DNA of 64,000 bases from JAEUJM01 sp041918615. Lineage in GTDB: Bacteria > Actinomycetota > Acidimicrobiia > Acidimicrobiales > DATDAH01. Numbering within the stretch: position 1 is the first letter of the stretch; every line of letters starts with the position of its first letter. Below, one piece after another: positions 26,802 through 35,582 of the stretch. The position numbers and the translations under genes are program-made. The stretch is taken from assembly GCA_041918615.1 (NCBI GenBank), contig JAYRVH010000081.1, positions 147,035 through 211,034 of the forward strand, in the 5' to 3' direction. The notes beneath the pieces are model-generated. The model was given only the letters and a program-made list of their open reading frames with translations. It did no database searches and had not been told where the DNA came from.

Positions 26802-26827
26802 GTGGTATAATGGTACCTCTACACCAC
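26802..26827 (-). promoter_or_regulatory. Inverted repeat/operator of the antitoxin-toxin operon
   Basis: GTGGTATA (26802-26809) and TACACCAC (26820-26827) pair at 7 of 8 positions across 10 nt, immediately upstream of the antitoxin ATG. The element is much more AT-rich than its surroundings and contains TACCAT/CATTAT hexamers on the minus strand suitable as a leaderless -10. Confidence 0.6.
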
Positions 26828-26925
26828 CGAAACAAGGCCGGCTCCCAAGACGGCCGAGCACGGCCGAGCACTATGCGCGCGGCACCGTTCGATGCGACGT
26901 TCGGCCTGCGGGGCGGTCTCGCTCC

Positions 26926-27615
26926 TCAGTCCGTGAGGGTGGCGTAGGCCCGGTCGACGTCGCTCAGGTCACCCAGCACGGCGTCCGCGCCGAGCTCATG
27001 CAGGCCCTGCTGCCCGCCGGTGCCGACGAGCAGGCAGCGCACGCCGCCGGCGCGGGCGCAGGCCAGGTCGTTGGGGGTGTCGCCGATCACCCAGACCTCG
27101 TCGGGGTCGTAGGTCTCGCCCCGGAACCGCCGGGCCCGTTCGAGCGCGATCGGCACCAGCTCGAGGCGGTCGGCGTGGTCGGTGCCGTAGCCGCCGATCT
27201 CGGCATCGAAGAGGTGGGTCAGGCCGAACGCCGCCACCTTGATGGCGGCATTGGCGGTGAGGTTGCCCGTCACCAGGGTCTGGCGGACGCCTGGCGTCGC
27301 GTCGAGACGTTCGAGCAACGCCTGCACTCCGGGCAGCACGCTCCCCACGGCCCGCAGCTCGTCCTCGGCGCCGGCCAGGGCCGCCTCGGCGGCAGCCATC
27401 GCACTCGGCAGGATCCCGTCGATGTGGCCCTCGGTCAGCTCGGCGGCCACGAAGATCTCGCGCAGGATCTGCGGGTCGGTCTTGCCGCTCATCACCACCT
27501 GGGGCACCTCGGCCAGGCCGGCGACGGCGGCCGCGGCGTCCTCCATCACCCGGCGCCCCACCCCCCGGCTGGTGATGAGCGTGCCGTCGATGTCCCAGAG
27601 GATGAGTCGGCGCAT
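26926..27615 (-). CDS. HAD-superfamily hydrolase
   Basis: 229 aa. Motif I WDIDGTL at 8-14 (nucleophile and acid-base Asp), motif II TGN in LVTGNLTANA near 118, and motif IV GDTPND near 180 define a HAD phosphatase of the phosphoglycolate-phosphatase-like subgroup with an alpha-helical cap between residues 17 and 90. A phosphorylated small metabolite is the expected substrate. The C-terminal GADAVLGDLSDVDRAYATL is typical of the subgroup. Confidence 0.92.
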   Translation of the reverse strand: MRRLILWDIDGTLITSRGVGRRVMEDAAAAVAGLAEVPQVVMSGKTDPQILREIFVAAELTEGHIDGILPSAMAAAEAALAGAEDELRAVGSVLPGVQALLERLDATPGVRQTLVTGNLTANAAIKVAAFGLTHLFDAEIGGYGTDHADRLELVPIALERARRFRGETYDPDEVWVIGDTPNDLACARAGGVRCLLVGTGGQQGLHELGADAVLGDLSDVDRAYATLTD

Positions 27616-27671
27616 GGCCCCGATCCTCGCCTGCCTGCCGGCGTGCGTGCCAGCGGCCTCGGGCCTGGCGT

Positions 27672-27705
27672 TCAGTGGCGCTTGACGCTCAGTGGCGCTT
27701 GACGC
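27672..27705. repeat. Tandem duplication across the flavin reductase stop codon
   Basis: A 17-nt unit (TCAGTGGCGCTTGACGC on plus) occurs at 27672-27688 and 27689-27705. The second copy contains the last codons and stop of the flavin reductase gene (GVKRH-stop); the first is a downstream echo. Confidence 0.88.
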
Positions 27706-28186
27706 CGCCGTACTTCATGCGGGTGTCCTGGGTGGAGGCCGCACGGGCCGCGTCGTCGTTGATCTGTGCGTCGACCACCTCGCCCACGAACAGGGTGTGG
27801 GTGCCAAGGTCGACGGCCTGGCGTACGGCGCAGTCCATCCAGGCGACGGCCTCGTCGAACACCGGCGCGCCGGTGGTGGCAGCCTGCACCGCTCGGCCGT
27901 TGAGGGCGTTGCCGTCGTCCTCGGCGGGCTTCGAGAACTTCACGAACACCCGGGTGTCCTCGGCGTTCCACAGGTTCACCGTGAACGAGCCGCCGTCGGT
28001 GATCAGGCGGTGGGTGACCGCGGTGTTGTCCACGCCGACGCCGATCAGCACCGGCTCCATCGACAGCTGCGTGACCCACGTGGCGGTCATGGCGTTGCGC
28101 TCGTCGCCTGCTCGCGACCCGATCAGCACCAGCGGGTTCGGGATCTTCCACGTCACACGGTTGAGCAGCTCGTCGGTCAGGGCCAT
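27689..28186 (-). CDS. Flavin reductase-like FMN-binding protein
   Basis: 165 aa. The flavin-reductase fold is seen as PNPLVLIGSRAGDERNAMTATWVTQLSMEPVLIGVGVDNTAVTHRLITDGGSFTVNL with the conserved N-x-M-T-A(T/S)W motif, and a later VFVGEVVDA-like strand (HTLFVGEVVDAQI). It should bind FMN and reduce flavin or transfer electrons. Probably leaderless (TAGGTT, plus-strand 28194-28199, 7 nt before ATG). Its 3' end is tandemly duplicated. Confidence 0.9.
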   Translation of the reverse strand: MALTDELLNRVTWKIPNPLVLIGSRAGDERNAMTATWVTQLSMEPVLIGVGVDNTAVTHRLITDGGSFTVNLWNAEDTRVFVKFSKPAEDDGNALNGRAVQAATTGAPVFDEAVAWMDCAVRQAVDLGTHTLFVGEVVDAQINDDAARAASTQDTRMKYGGVKRH

Positions 28187-28303
28187 GTGACCGAACCTAC
28201 CCGTCCGTGAATCGGCCGAGTCGGGAGCGGACGCGTAGTCGAGGCAATAGCGAGCGGAATCAGCACGCCATGGCCTCGAGAATGGATCGACCTCGGCACG
28301 CCG

Positions 28304-28334
28304 ATGGCCGGGCCCCGAGGAGGAGCCCGGCCAT
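28304..28334 (-). terminator. Hairpin terminator downstream of the DUF4386 gene
   Basis: A perfect 10-bp stem ATGGCCGGGC (28304-28313) / GCCCGGCCAT (28325-28334) with an 11-nt loop, 24 nt past the DUF4386 stop on the minus strand. Confidence 0.7.
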
Positions 28335-28358
28335 CACGGATTGGGGAGGGACGAGGGT

Positions 28359-29153
28359 TCAGACCGCGGCGAGCTCGGCCTGAAGGGTCACGTCGGTCGG
28401 TGCGGATGGGCCGCCCTCGACCGCCGGGGAGGCCGTGAAGCCCTTGAACGTCAGCCAGATACCCAAGGAGAGCTCCCAGAGGGCGATCGGGATGGTGGCG
28501 ATGGCAGACGGCGAGGACACCTGGTCCCAGAGGCCGAAGACGACGCCGGTGGCAGCGATGAGCAGTAGCGGCGCTCCGATGAGCCCCATGGTCGGGAGCA
28601 CACGGGGCACCAGCCGCGACCGATAGAGCACCGAGCCCAGGAACAGGGCGTTGATTGCAGGCATCACGCCAGGGCCGAGCAGGAAGGTCCAATCGTGGAC
28701 GGCCAGCAGCGCCGCGCCGACGGTCGTCAGCGTGGCTGCGTCCGCCCCGGCGGCGCCGGCCAGGTCCTGGCGCAGGGTCACGATCGACAGGAGGCTCACC
28801 GCGCCGACGACCATGGTGGCCGCCTCGAGGGTGCGGGAGGCGACGAAGCCGATGGCGCCGGACCGGCCGTGCCGCCTGATCACCGGGTACAGCGCCACGG
28901 CGGTGCCGATGCCGAACAGTGCACAGGCGACGTCGAGGAGGGCGCCCCACTCGACGCCCGCCACACCTCCGGCACCGAGGATGAAGTCGGTGTGGTCCAC
29001 GACCGGTGCTTTCAGGACGAGGGTGGGGATCGAGGCGACGAAGGTGAGCAGGTAGAGCACCCCGCCGTAGAGCGCCGCCTTCCTCGTTCGGTCCATGGGT
29101 GCCCGCTCGGGGCGGGTCGTCGGGTGGTCGGAGGTGCGGTGGTCATTGTGCAT
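28359..29153 (-). CDS. DUF4386-family integral membrane protein
   Basis: 264 aa. A hydrophilic N-terminus of about 24 residues precedes six to seven membrane helices. ALYGGVLYLLTFVASIP, HDWTFLLGPGVMPAINALFLGSVLYRSRLVPRVLPTMGLIGAPLL and a C-terminal IALWELSLGIWLTFKGF match the DUF4386 family, whose function is unknown. AAAGGAA precedes ATG. The first 11 nt overlap the end of the small upstream gene, so the two are co-translated. A predicted LAL-regulator operator lies before the operon. Confidence 0.88.
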   Translation of the reverse strand: MHNDHRTSDHPTTRPERAPMDRTRKAALYGGVLYLLTFVASIPTLVLKAPVVDHTDFILGAGGVAGVEWGALLDVACALFGIGTAVALYPVIRRHGRSGAIGFVASRTLEAATMVVGAVSLLSIVTLRQDLAGAAGADAATLTTVGAALLAVHDWTFLLGPGVMPAINALFLGSVLYRSRLVPRVLPTMGLIGAPLLLIAATGVVFGLWDQVSSPSAIATIPIALWELSLGIWLTFKGFTASPAVEGGPSAPTDVTLQAELAAV

Positions 29154-29502
29154 GTCGGTTCCTTTGGGTCGGTGAGCCGTGCGGCTCGTCGGTGGGTACA
29201 GCGGGTCGGTCGGGCGCGCCGGAGGTGTCGGGTGTTCCGGCCGAACCGGCCGAGACGGCGACGAGGGCAAGGCCGAGGTCGCGCAGCTTCGCCAGCACGC
29301 CGTGCAGCGCGGCCTGGTCGGCGACGGGGCCCCGGAGGACGGTCGTGCCATCGCCGGGGTGGCCGAGAGTCAGTCCGTCGAACCAGTCCGCCCAGCGCTG
29401 GTCCACCTCGCCGGCCACGACGATCTCGTACTGCAAGGTGTGGGGCCCGTCGACGAGCTGATCCTCGCTCGTCTCGCCTCGGGTGGTGTCGTCGGCCTCC
29501 AT
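29143..29502 (-). CDS. Small hypothetical protein upstream of and overlapping DUF4386 gene
   Basis: 119 aa; family unnamed to me. The core LQYEIVVAGEVDQRWADWFDGLTLGHPGDGTTVLRGPVADQAALHGVLAKLRDLGLALVAV looks like a compact alpha/beta fold; the G-P-V-x-D-Q-x-x-L-x-x-x-L pattern resembles the dimeric sensor-like small proteins often encoded beside LAL/LuxR regulators and DUF4386 proteins. The remaining 40 residues are low-complexity and extend into the next gene. It is the first gene of the operon after the predicted operator. Confidence 0.75.
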   Translation of the reverse strand: MEADDTTRGETSEDQLVDGPHTLQYEIVVAGEVDQRWADWFDGLTLGHPGDGTTVLRGPVADQAALHGVLAKLRDLGLALVAVSAGSAGTPDTSGAPDRPAVPTDEPHGSPTQRNRHAQ

Positions 29503-29537
29503 GCAGGCGACCGTACGAACGGACCTGGTGAGCGCAC

Positions 29538-29567
29538 ATCACCACCTGTGGTGATCGCGGTGGTGAT
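29538..29567. promoter_or_regulatory. Predicted LAL-regulator operator (ATCACCAC / GTGGTGAT array)
   Basis: ATCACCAC (29538-29545) and GTGGTGAT (29548-29555) form a perfect 8-bp inverted repeat with a 2-nt spacer, and a third identical half-site GTGGTGAT follows at 29560-29567. The array is 36-65 nt upstream of the small gene/DUF4386 operon and just downstream of the LAL gene. The same CACCAC/GTGGTG core recurs upstream of the LAL gene itself. Confidence 0.7.
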
Positions 29568-29614
29568 TCTCGGAAGGCGGTTGACGCCCCCGAAGGGCCG
29601 CCGGCAGGCGCTGG

Positions 29615-32389
29615 TCAGAGGCCCAGCTCGCCGGCGCGCCGTACGGCGGCCCGGCGGCTGTTCACCCCGAGCTTGTCGTAGATGTGCTGGGTGTGGGTCC
29701 GTACGGTGTTCAGCGACACCGTCAGCTCGCGGGCGATGTCGGGCCCACTCAGCTCGCTGCGGAGCAGGCGCAGCACGTCGAGCTCGCGCTCGCTCAGTCG
29801 CTCGATCAGACCGGACGACGAGGGCCTGCCGGCCGTGGACCCACCCGCGCCGCCGTCCTCGAGGTTGCTCACCAGCGCACGAGCGTGATCGCCGCCCACC
29901 CCTTGCTTCACGGCGGTGCGGAGCAGGGCCGCCATCGGCGCTCCCTCGTCGAGGAAGACCCGGACCCAGCCCTCCGGCTCGGCTCGCACCAGCGCCTCCC
30001 CCAGGGCGGCGAGCGCGGCCCGCAGGTCACCCCGGACCTGATGAGCCAGCGCCTGCAGCTCGAGGGACTCGATGACGCTGCCCGTGCGCGACCCGGCCTC
30101 GGCGGCTGCGCCCAGGCGCTCGAGGAACTCGAAGGTCGTTCGCCAGGACGGGTCGTCCGTCGGCGCTGATCTGGCCCTGGCCAGCAGCGCCCTGGCCAGG
30201 GTGAGGTGCTCGAACTCGCGCCGGTAGGTGAGGTCGTCATCCACGGACAGGTCACGATCCCGCGCCCACCGGAAGGTCGCGGCCAGGTCGCCCTGCGCCA
30301 CCCACACACGCGCCCGCACAGCTGCCACCGGCCGGACGTCGGGGGAGTAGTCGCCTGTGTAGCGGCGTTCGGCCTCGTCGAGCAGATCAACCGAGCCGGC
30401 CAGGTCGCCCCGTGCCTGGCAGAGGCCGGCCAGCGCCACCCGCACGCGATAGGGGTTCTGGGGTAGGCCGGCCTGCTCGCCCAGCGCCTGGCTCGCCTGC
30501 AGGTGCTGGTCGGCGGCGTCGAGGTCGTTGCGCTCGCGAAGTACCTCGCTCATTCCGACGTACATGTCGGCGGTCCCGCGCAGCACCACGGTCGCGGATC
30601 CGCTCGCCGCCGGGGGGCCGCTCGATCCGATGGCCAGTCCCCGCTCGTAGGTGGCCCACGCGTCGCGGAGGCGTCCCTGGCCGCGATGGATGTCGGCGAG
30701 GGCGAGTGAGCAACCGACGGCGTCCGAGCGATTCCCGGCCGCCTCGAGGTGCGCGATGGCCGCCGAGTACCCGCGCTCCGCGGCGTCGAGATCACCGCTC
30801 GCCCATCGGGCGAGGGCTACCAGTGCGGCGGCGCTGCCGCGACTCAGATGGTCGTCGGTGTCGGCCAGTGCGAGTGCCCGTTCGCCGTGTTCGATGGTTG
30901 CGGCGTCGTCGCCGGCCAGTCGGCCCAACCCGGCGCGGTAGATCGAGATCTGGGTGGGCAGGCGACCGAAGGTCACCTCGTCGACCACGACCATCCCCGG
31001 CGGTGACCGCCCCGGGCCGTCAGCCGCGGGCGTGGTCTCGGTACCAGCGGAGGCGGCGTCCACCCATCGCTCGGCGTCGGCCAGCAGCGCGTCGACCCCC
31101 GCGACCTCGCCGTGGGCCATGCGCACGGCCACGAGGTACATGGTCAGGACGGGTCGCACACGGAACACGCTCTCGGGCAGCCCCTCGAGCCACGTGCGGA
31201 CGGTGGCCTCCTGTCGGGCCTGGAACAGCGCCGGTGCCTCCCGCTCGATCAACGCGGCGGCACCCTCGACATCGTCGCCGGCCAGTGCGTGCCGCACCGC
31301 CTCGGTGGGCTCACCGTGCTGCTCATGCCAGGCGGCGGCCCGTCGGTGCAGCGCCGCGACGTCGTCGCGCTGCTCGTGCAGGAGTCGTCCGCGCAGCACT
31401 TCGGCGAAGAGGTGGTGGTACCGGTACCAGCGTCGCTGGTCGTCGAGGGGGATCATCAGCAAGTTGCCCCGCTCGAGCGCCTCCAACCGGGCCTGCCCGT
31501 CGTCTCGCCCGGTCACGGCGTCGCAGAGCGAGCCGGTCAGCCGGCTGAGGATCGAGGTCTGCAACAGGAACGCCCGCACCTCGTCGGGCTGCGCGTCGAG
31601 CACCTCGCCGACCAGGTAGTCGACGATGTAGCGGTCGTCGCCGGCGAACTCGTCGACGAACCCGGCGACGTCGTCGCGGCCCTGCATCGACAGGGCGGCC
31701 AGCTGCAGTGCGGCGATCCAGCCCTCGGTGCGCCCCTCCAGCGTGGCGATCTGGCGGTCCTCCAGCCCCAGCCCCATCACGTCGTTCAGGTAGGCCGCGG
31801 CCTCGTCGGGCCTGAAGCGCAGGTCGGCGGCCCGCACCTCGACCAGCTCGCCCCGTGCCCGCAGGCGGGGCAGCGGCAGGGCCGGATCGGCGCGGCTGGT
31901 GAGCACCAGGTGGACCTGCGGCGGGAGGTGCTCGAGCAGGAACGCCATGCCGTCCTGCAGTTCGGGGGCCTCGATGACGTGGTAGTCGTCCAGCACCAGG
32001 ACGACGTCGTGCTGGATCGAGTTGAGGTCGTTGAGCAACGCCCCGAGGACGGCGTCGATCGGCTGGGCGGCCTGCAGCAGCGCGCCGGCGTCTTCGCCGA
32101 GCCCGGGCGCCGGGGTCTGCAGCGCGGCGAGGACGTACTCCCAGAACCGCACCGGTTCGTTGTCGCGCTGGTCGAGCGAGAGCCACGCGGTCAGGTCGTC
32201 GCGATCGGCCGGTGCCGTGGCCAGCCACTCAGTGACCAGCGTCGACTTCCCGAACCCCGCCGGGGCGGACACCAGCGTCAACGGCGACTGCCAGGCCCGG
32301 TCCATGCGCTCGCGCAGCCGGGGACGGTCGATGAGGCTCCGCCGTCGCGCCGGCACATGGAACTTGGTCTCGAGCAGCGGACCGATCAC
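29615..32389 (-). CDS. LAL-type (MalT-like) LuxR transcriptional activator
   Basis: 924 aa. Walker A APAGFGKST near residues 40-48 and Walker B VVLVLDDYH near 125 mark the STAND-type NTPase; next come winged and TPR-like helical repeats (about 330-850, many A-L-A-x-W patterns), and the C-terminus is a LuxR helix-turn-helix LSERELDVLRLLRSELSGPDIARELTVSLNTVRTHTQHIYDKLGV. Such proteins activate transcription in response to a small inducer plus ATP. Start GTG 32389 is chosen over 32419 because GGAGG lies just upstream. Candidate operators flank both ends of the gene. Confidence 0.93.
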   Translation of the reverse strand: MIGPLLETKFHVPARRRSLIDRPRLRERMDRAWQSPLTLVSAPAGFGKSTLVTEWLATAPADRDDLTAWLSLDQRDNEPVRFWEYVLAALQTPAPGLGEDAGALLQAAQPIDAVLGALLNDLNSIQHDVVLVLDDYHVIEAPELQDGMAFLLEHLPPQVHLVLTSRADPALPLPRLRARGELVEVRAADLRFRPDEAAAYLNDVMGLGLEDRQIATLEGRTEGWIAALQLAALSMQGRDDVAGFVDEFAGDDRYIVDYLVGEVLDAQPDEVRAFLLQTSILSRLTGSLCDAVTGRDDGQARLEALERGNLLMIPLDDQRRWYRYHHLFAEVLRGRLLHEQRDDVAALHRRAAAWHEQHGEPTEAVRHALAGDDVEGAAALIEREAPALFQARQEATVRTWLEGLPESVFRVRPVLTMYLVAVRMAHGEVAGVDALLADAERWVDAASAGTETTPAADGPGRSPPGMVVVDEVTFGRLPTQISIYRAGLGRLAGDDAATIEHGERALALADTDDHLSRGSAAALVALARWASGDLDAAERGYSAAIAHLEAAGNRSDAVGCSLALADIHRGQGRLRDAWATYERGLAIGSSGPPAASGSATVVLRGTADMYVGMSEVLRERNDLDAADQHLQASQALGEQAGLPQNPYRVRVALAGLCQARGDLAGSVDLLDEAERRYTGDYSPDVRPVAAVRARVWVAQGDLAATFRWARDRDLSVDDDLTYRREFEHLTLARALLARARSAPTDDPSWRTTFEFLERLGAAAEAGSRTGSVIESLELQALAHQVRGDLRAALAALGEALVRAEPEGWVRVFLDEGAPMAALLRTAVKQGVGGDHARALVSNLEDGGAGGSTAGRPSSSGLIERLSERELDVLRLLRSELSGPDIARELTVSLNTVRTHTQHIYDKLGVNSRRAAVRRAGELGL

Positions 32390-32479
32390 GTGCACCTCCA
32401 CTCCGCAGCCCCGGCCCACGTTACGGCTCGGCAGGCAAGGTCCCTCGAGCTCCTTGCCGTCGACGGCTCGGAACCGCAG

Positions 32480-32501
32480 TCACCACTCGCTCCCCAGTGG
32501 T
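32480..32501. promoter_or_regulatory. Second CACCACT / AGTGGTG inverted repeat
   Basis: CACCACT (32480-32486) and AGTGGTG (32495-32501) are perfect 7-bp arms with an 8-nt spacer, in the region between the LAL gene (minus) and the small lipoprotein gene (plus). The arms share the CACCAC/GTGGTG core with the site at 29538-29567, but the spacing differs. Confidence 0.6.
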
Positions 32502-32561
32502 GGATCTCCCCCGAGCCGAGCGTCCCCGGCAGGGGTCATGCCGCTCGGGTACGTTGAGCCG

Positions 32562-32960
32562 ATGGACCGACCTCGACCGAGCCGGCGCGCGACCCTGCTG
32601 GTGGTCGCCCTCGCCGCTGCCTGTTCCCTCGTCGCCGCCTGCTCGTCCGACTCCTCCGGTTCGGGGGGCTCGGACGGCGAGGTGACGATCGTGACCACGC
32701 CGGTGAACTGCGACCGGGTCATCGCCGAAGTGGAGGAGCGGCTCTCGGGTTTCGATACCACCGTCGACACCGGCGACCTCCAGCAGATCGAGGCCGAGGT
32801 CAACGCCGGCACCGACGCCCTCGGCGCCGCCGGGTGCGAGGACTCCTACTTCGGCGAGCTGTCCCAGACCCGGTGCGATGCCCTGCTGGCCGCCGAGAGT
32901 GCCGACCCCGCGGCCGAGTCCGTGCTGACGGGCTTCCAGGAGAACTGCGCCGAGGGGTAG
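32562..32960 (+). CDS. Small cysteine-containing lipoprotein
   Basis: 132 aa, no named family. The signal peptide RRATLLVVALAAACSLVAACSSDSSG contains a lipobox (VAAC). The mature part has four or more cysteines (NCDRV, AGCEDSYF, TRCDALL, ENCAEG), probably forming disulphides outside the cell. TACGTT (32550-32555) is 6 nt before ATG 32562, a leaderless arrangement; an upstream in-frame ATG at 32538 is less likely. Shares its upstream region with the LAL regulator. Confidence 0.82.
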   Translation: MDRPRPSRRATLLVVALAAACSLVAACSSDSSGSGGSDGEVTIVTTPVNCDRVIAEVEERLSGFDTTVDTGDLQQIEAEVNAGTDALGAAGCEDSYFGELSQTRCDALLAAESADPAAESVLTGFQENCAEG

Positions 32961-33033
32961 CGGGGCACTCGGCCGATTCGGGGATCGTGACGACACGGGA
33001 CGACCTGCACGAGCGACGCGACGGGGGATGGTC

Positions 33034-33852
33034 ATGAGCGACTGGCACGGCACCGAGGGCGATCACTGGGCGAACAACGCCGATCGCTACACCAAGACCC
33101 TGGCCCGGTTCGGCGACCTGCTCGTGGACGCGGCGGCGTTGGCGCCGGGGGAGCGGGTGTTGGACGTGGGGTGCGGCAACGGCGACGTGTCGGTGGCGGT
33201 GGGCCGGGCGGTCGGCCCGGGCGGCGCGGTGTTGGGCGTGGACCTCTCGCCGGCGATGCTGGCGGTTGCCGCGGCACGTGCGGCCGAGGCGGGCCTCGAC
33301 CACGTGGCCTTCGCCAACGCCGACGCCACGACCTTTGCGACCGATCCGGCGGGGTTCGATGTGGCGGTCAGCCGGTTCGGGGTGATGTTCTTCGACGATC
33401 CGGTGGCGGCGTTCGCCAACGTCCGATCGTTGCTGGCTCCTGGCGGCCGCCTCGTGTTCGTCTGTTGGCAGAGCCTGTTCGTGAACGACTGGATGTTCGT
33501 GCCGGCAGCCGCGGTGGCCGAGGTGCTGCCCCTGCCCGTCCCCGACGATCCCCACGCGCCGGGCCCGTTCGCGTTCGCCGACACCGAGCACGTCATCTCG
33601 ATCCTCACCGACGCGGGGTTCGAGGCGCCCGCGTTTGCGGCCGTGACCGCCAAGGTGTGGACCGGCGACTCGGCCGAGGATGCGGCGTCGTTCCTGCGCA
33701 CCACCGGCATGGGCCGCGTCCTCTTCGCCGACGCCGAGCCGTCCGTCATCGACGAAGCGATGCGTCGTGCCGCCGATGCCCTCGTACCGCACGTGACCGA
33801 CGCAGGTGTCGAGCTGGACGGTTCGGCCTGGTTGGTGACCGCTACCGCCTGA
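33034..33852 (+). CDS. Class I SAM-dependent methyltransferase
   Basis: 272 aa. Motif I LDVGCGNGDVSVAVGRAVGPGG near 46, motif II acidic residue in VLGVDLSPAMLAVA, and FDVAVSRFGVMFFDDPVAAFANVRSLLAPGGRLVFVCW give a complete UbiE/Methyltransf_11-like Rossmann fold. Substrate unknown; NDWMFVPAAAVAEVLP in the C-terminal half is shared by actinobacterial homologues. ATG 33034 follows GGGGGA; ATG 33028 is in frame. A decayed second copy of this gene lies on the other side of the neighbouring HNH gene. Confidence 0.93.
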   Translation: MSDWHGTEGDHWANNADRYTKTLARFGDLLVDAAALAPGERVLDVGCGNGDVSVAVGRAVGPGGAVLGVDLSPAMLAVAAARAAEAGLDHVAFANADATTFATDPAGFDVAVSRFGVMFFDDPVAAFANVRSLLAPGGRLVFVCWQSLFVNDWMFVPAAAVAEVLPLPVPDDPHAPGPFAFADTEHVISILTDAGFEAPAFAAVTAKVWTGDSAEDAASFLRTTGMGRVLFADAEPSVIDEAMRRAADALVPHVTDAGVELDGSAWLVTATA

Positions 33853-33883
33853 TCCTGGCACCGAGCGGCCTACCGCCCGGCGG

Positions 33884-35266
33884 TCAACATCGGGCGGGTT
33901 CTCGGTCGGCGGGTGGTTGGTCGGCGGGTTCTCGGTCGAAGGTGCTGTGGCCGGGGTAGCGGCCCGTGGCGGGATGGCGGGTGAAGGTGCGCCCGTCGGG
34001 GCTGGTGACCGTCACGACGCCGGTGGTGGGGTTGCGGGCGAGGTCCCAGCCGTTGTGGAGGAGCAGGTGGTGTCGGCGGCATGTCAGGACGCCGTTGATG
34101 AGGTCGGTGAGGCCGCCTTGTTCCCAGGGTTTGATGTGGTGGGCGTCGCAGAATTTCGCGGGGCGGTCGCAGCCGGGGAACACGCAGCCGCGGTCGCGGT
34201 ACACGAGGGCTCGGCGTTGGGTGCGGGTGAAGAGGCGGGTGCGTCGGCCCCTGTCCATGATGGTGCCGGTGGCGGGGTCGCGGAGGATGCGGCGGGCCCA
34301 ACCGGTGCACAACAGCACGGCGGCGAACGCGAGGGTGGCGCGTTCGCCGGTGGTGAGCTCGCACACGCGCTCGTCGCTGTTCTGGTGGTCGTGCCCGCAG
34401 CTGTGGTGGTCGCCCTGGGGGCGGTAGGGCGCGAGGAGTTCGTCGAGGGGGTCGGGGGTGTCGAGGTCGAGTTGGCCGTCGGGGTCGGCCAACAACTCTG
34501 CGGCGGTGCGGGAGTCGAGGGTGATGTCGGCGCCTCCCGCGGGGTCGGCGTCGCCGTTCAGCTTGTCGGCGAGGTACAGGCGGATGATGTCCATGAGCGA
34601 GTCGTGGTCGCGTTGGGCTTTGGTGCGGGGCCCTTCGGGGCAGTCCCACGCGTCGGGGGTGTCGTGGGTGTCGAGCGCGGAGCGGATCAACGCCAGGTTC
34701 TCGTCGCTGCTCATCAACTCGCCCGATGCCAGGCCCCCGAACCCTTTGCGGGCGAACCATCCCCGTTTCGAGTCATCAGGAGGTTCGCGGTTGTCGACTG
34801 CGTCGATCCATTCGGCGATGAACCCGGCGAACTCGTCGAGTGTGGCCATCCGCCGGGCCGCTTCCAACAGGGCGTCGACACAGATGGTGAACGGTTCGAC
34901 CCGTCCCTTCTCGGCGCTGGCCAGGGCCCGGAGATGGACCAGGGTGATCTCGGCGCCGTCGACCGCGGCGGCGATCTGCGGGTACCGGGTGTAGACGCCG
35001 GCCAGATCGACGAGGGTGCGGGCGTCGGTGCGGGTGAGAGGGAAACGGGCCATCAGCCACGACACCGGCGTCGACCCGCCATCCAACGCCCACGCCTGCA
35101 CGGTGTCCCAACCGGCGACGACCCGGATCACCTCGACCTCGAAGCGTTCACGCACCGCCAACAGACCGGTCAAACGGTCGGTGTGAGCCGACCCGGGCCA
35201 CCCGGCACGGTGCTCCGCGGCGAGCTCCTTCACCCCCACCGACAGCTCAGCAACTGGATCGAACAT
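33884..35266 (-). CDS. DUF222 / 13E12-type protein with C-terminal HNH nuclease domain
   Basis: 460 aa. The helical DUF222 part (about 1-300; VSWLMARFPLTRTDARTLVDLAGVYTRYPQIAAAV) is followed by an HNH domain near 358-405: CVFPGCDRPAKFCDAHHIKPW, GGLTDLINGVLTCRRHHLLLHNGW, with Cys ligands and the H-H-N/H residues present. These proteins are multicopy in actinobacteria and are suspected endonucleases. A GAAC-N4-GTTC box overlaps the start codon, so SOS control is likely. It is flanked in direct orientation by an intact and a decayed copy of one methyltransferase gene. Confidence 0.93.
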   Translation of the reverse strand: MFDPVAELSVGVKELAAEHRAGWPGSAHTDRLTGLLAVRERFEVEVIRVVAGWDTVQAWALDGGSTPVSWLMARFPLTRTDARTLVDLAGVYTRYPQIAAAVDGAEITLVHLRALASAEKGRVEPFTICVDALLEAARRMATLDEFAGFIAEWIDAVDNREPPDDSKRGWFARKGFGGLASGELMSSDENLALIRSALDTHDTPDAWDCPEGPRTKAQRDHDSLMDIIRLYLADKLNGDADPAGGADITLDSRTAAELLADPDGQLDLDTPDPLDELLAPYRPQGDHHSCGHDHQNSDERVCELTTGERATLAFAAVLLCTGWARRILRDPATGTIMDRGRRTRLFTRTQRRALVYRDRGCVFPGCDRPAKFCDAHHIKPWEQGGLTDLINGVLTCRRHHLLLHNGWDLARNPTTGVVTVTSPDGRTFTRHPATGRYPGHSTFDREPADQPPADREPARC

Positions 35267-35272
35267 ACGTTC
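35261..35272. promoter_or_regulatory. LexA/SOS-like box at the start of the first DUF222-HNH gene
   Basis: GAACATACGTTC is a palindrome of the form GAAC-N4-GTTC, preceded by TC (TCGAACATACGTTCA), matching the SOS box of actinobacteria and bacilli. It overlaps the ATG (35264-35266), where repressor binding would block expression directly. Confidence 0.7.
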
Positions 35273-35582
35273 ATCGTACGAGGGGGGTGTGACACTGTCG
35301 GATTGGTGCTTGACGGATCGCCGCGAAAAAGCGAGGTTGCCGTCAAGCCTTTGCGCCGCTCCCGATTCTGACTCCGGGTGTGACTGACCGTTGGTCCTGT
35401 GGTTGATCTGTCGGTCGGGAGTCGGCGCCAGGGTGTTGAGCGCCAGGGTGAGGCCGAGCAGATCTGTTCGGATGTGACCTGATCGGAGCCTGCGCCGGTC
35501 GGCGGCGGTGTCCGAGGGCGGCCACGCCCCGATGCGGGCGGGATCGGCGCGGCCAAGACGGTCAGTCGCACACGACAGACGC
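35267..35582. other. 316-nt intergenic region with inverted repeat
   Basis: No gene seen. It contains an inverted repeat GCTTGACGG (35308-35316) / CCGTCAAGC (35340-35348) whose 23-nt interior includes a further CGC...GCG pairing and an A5 run, giving a REP-like hairpin. The HNH promoter must also lie here. Confidence 0.6.
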
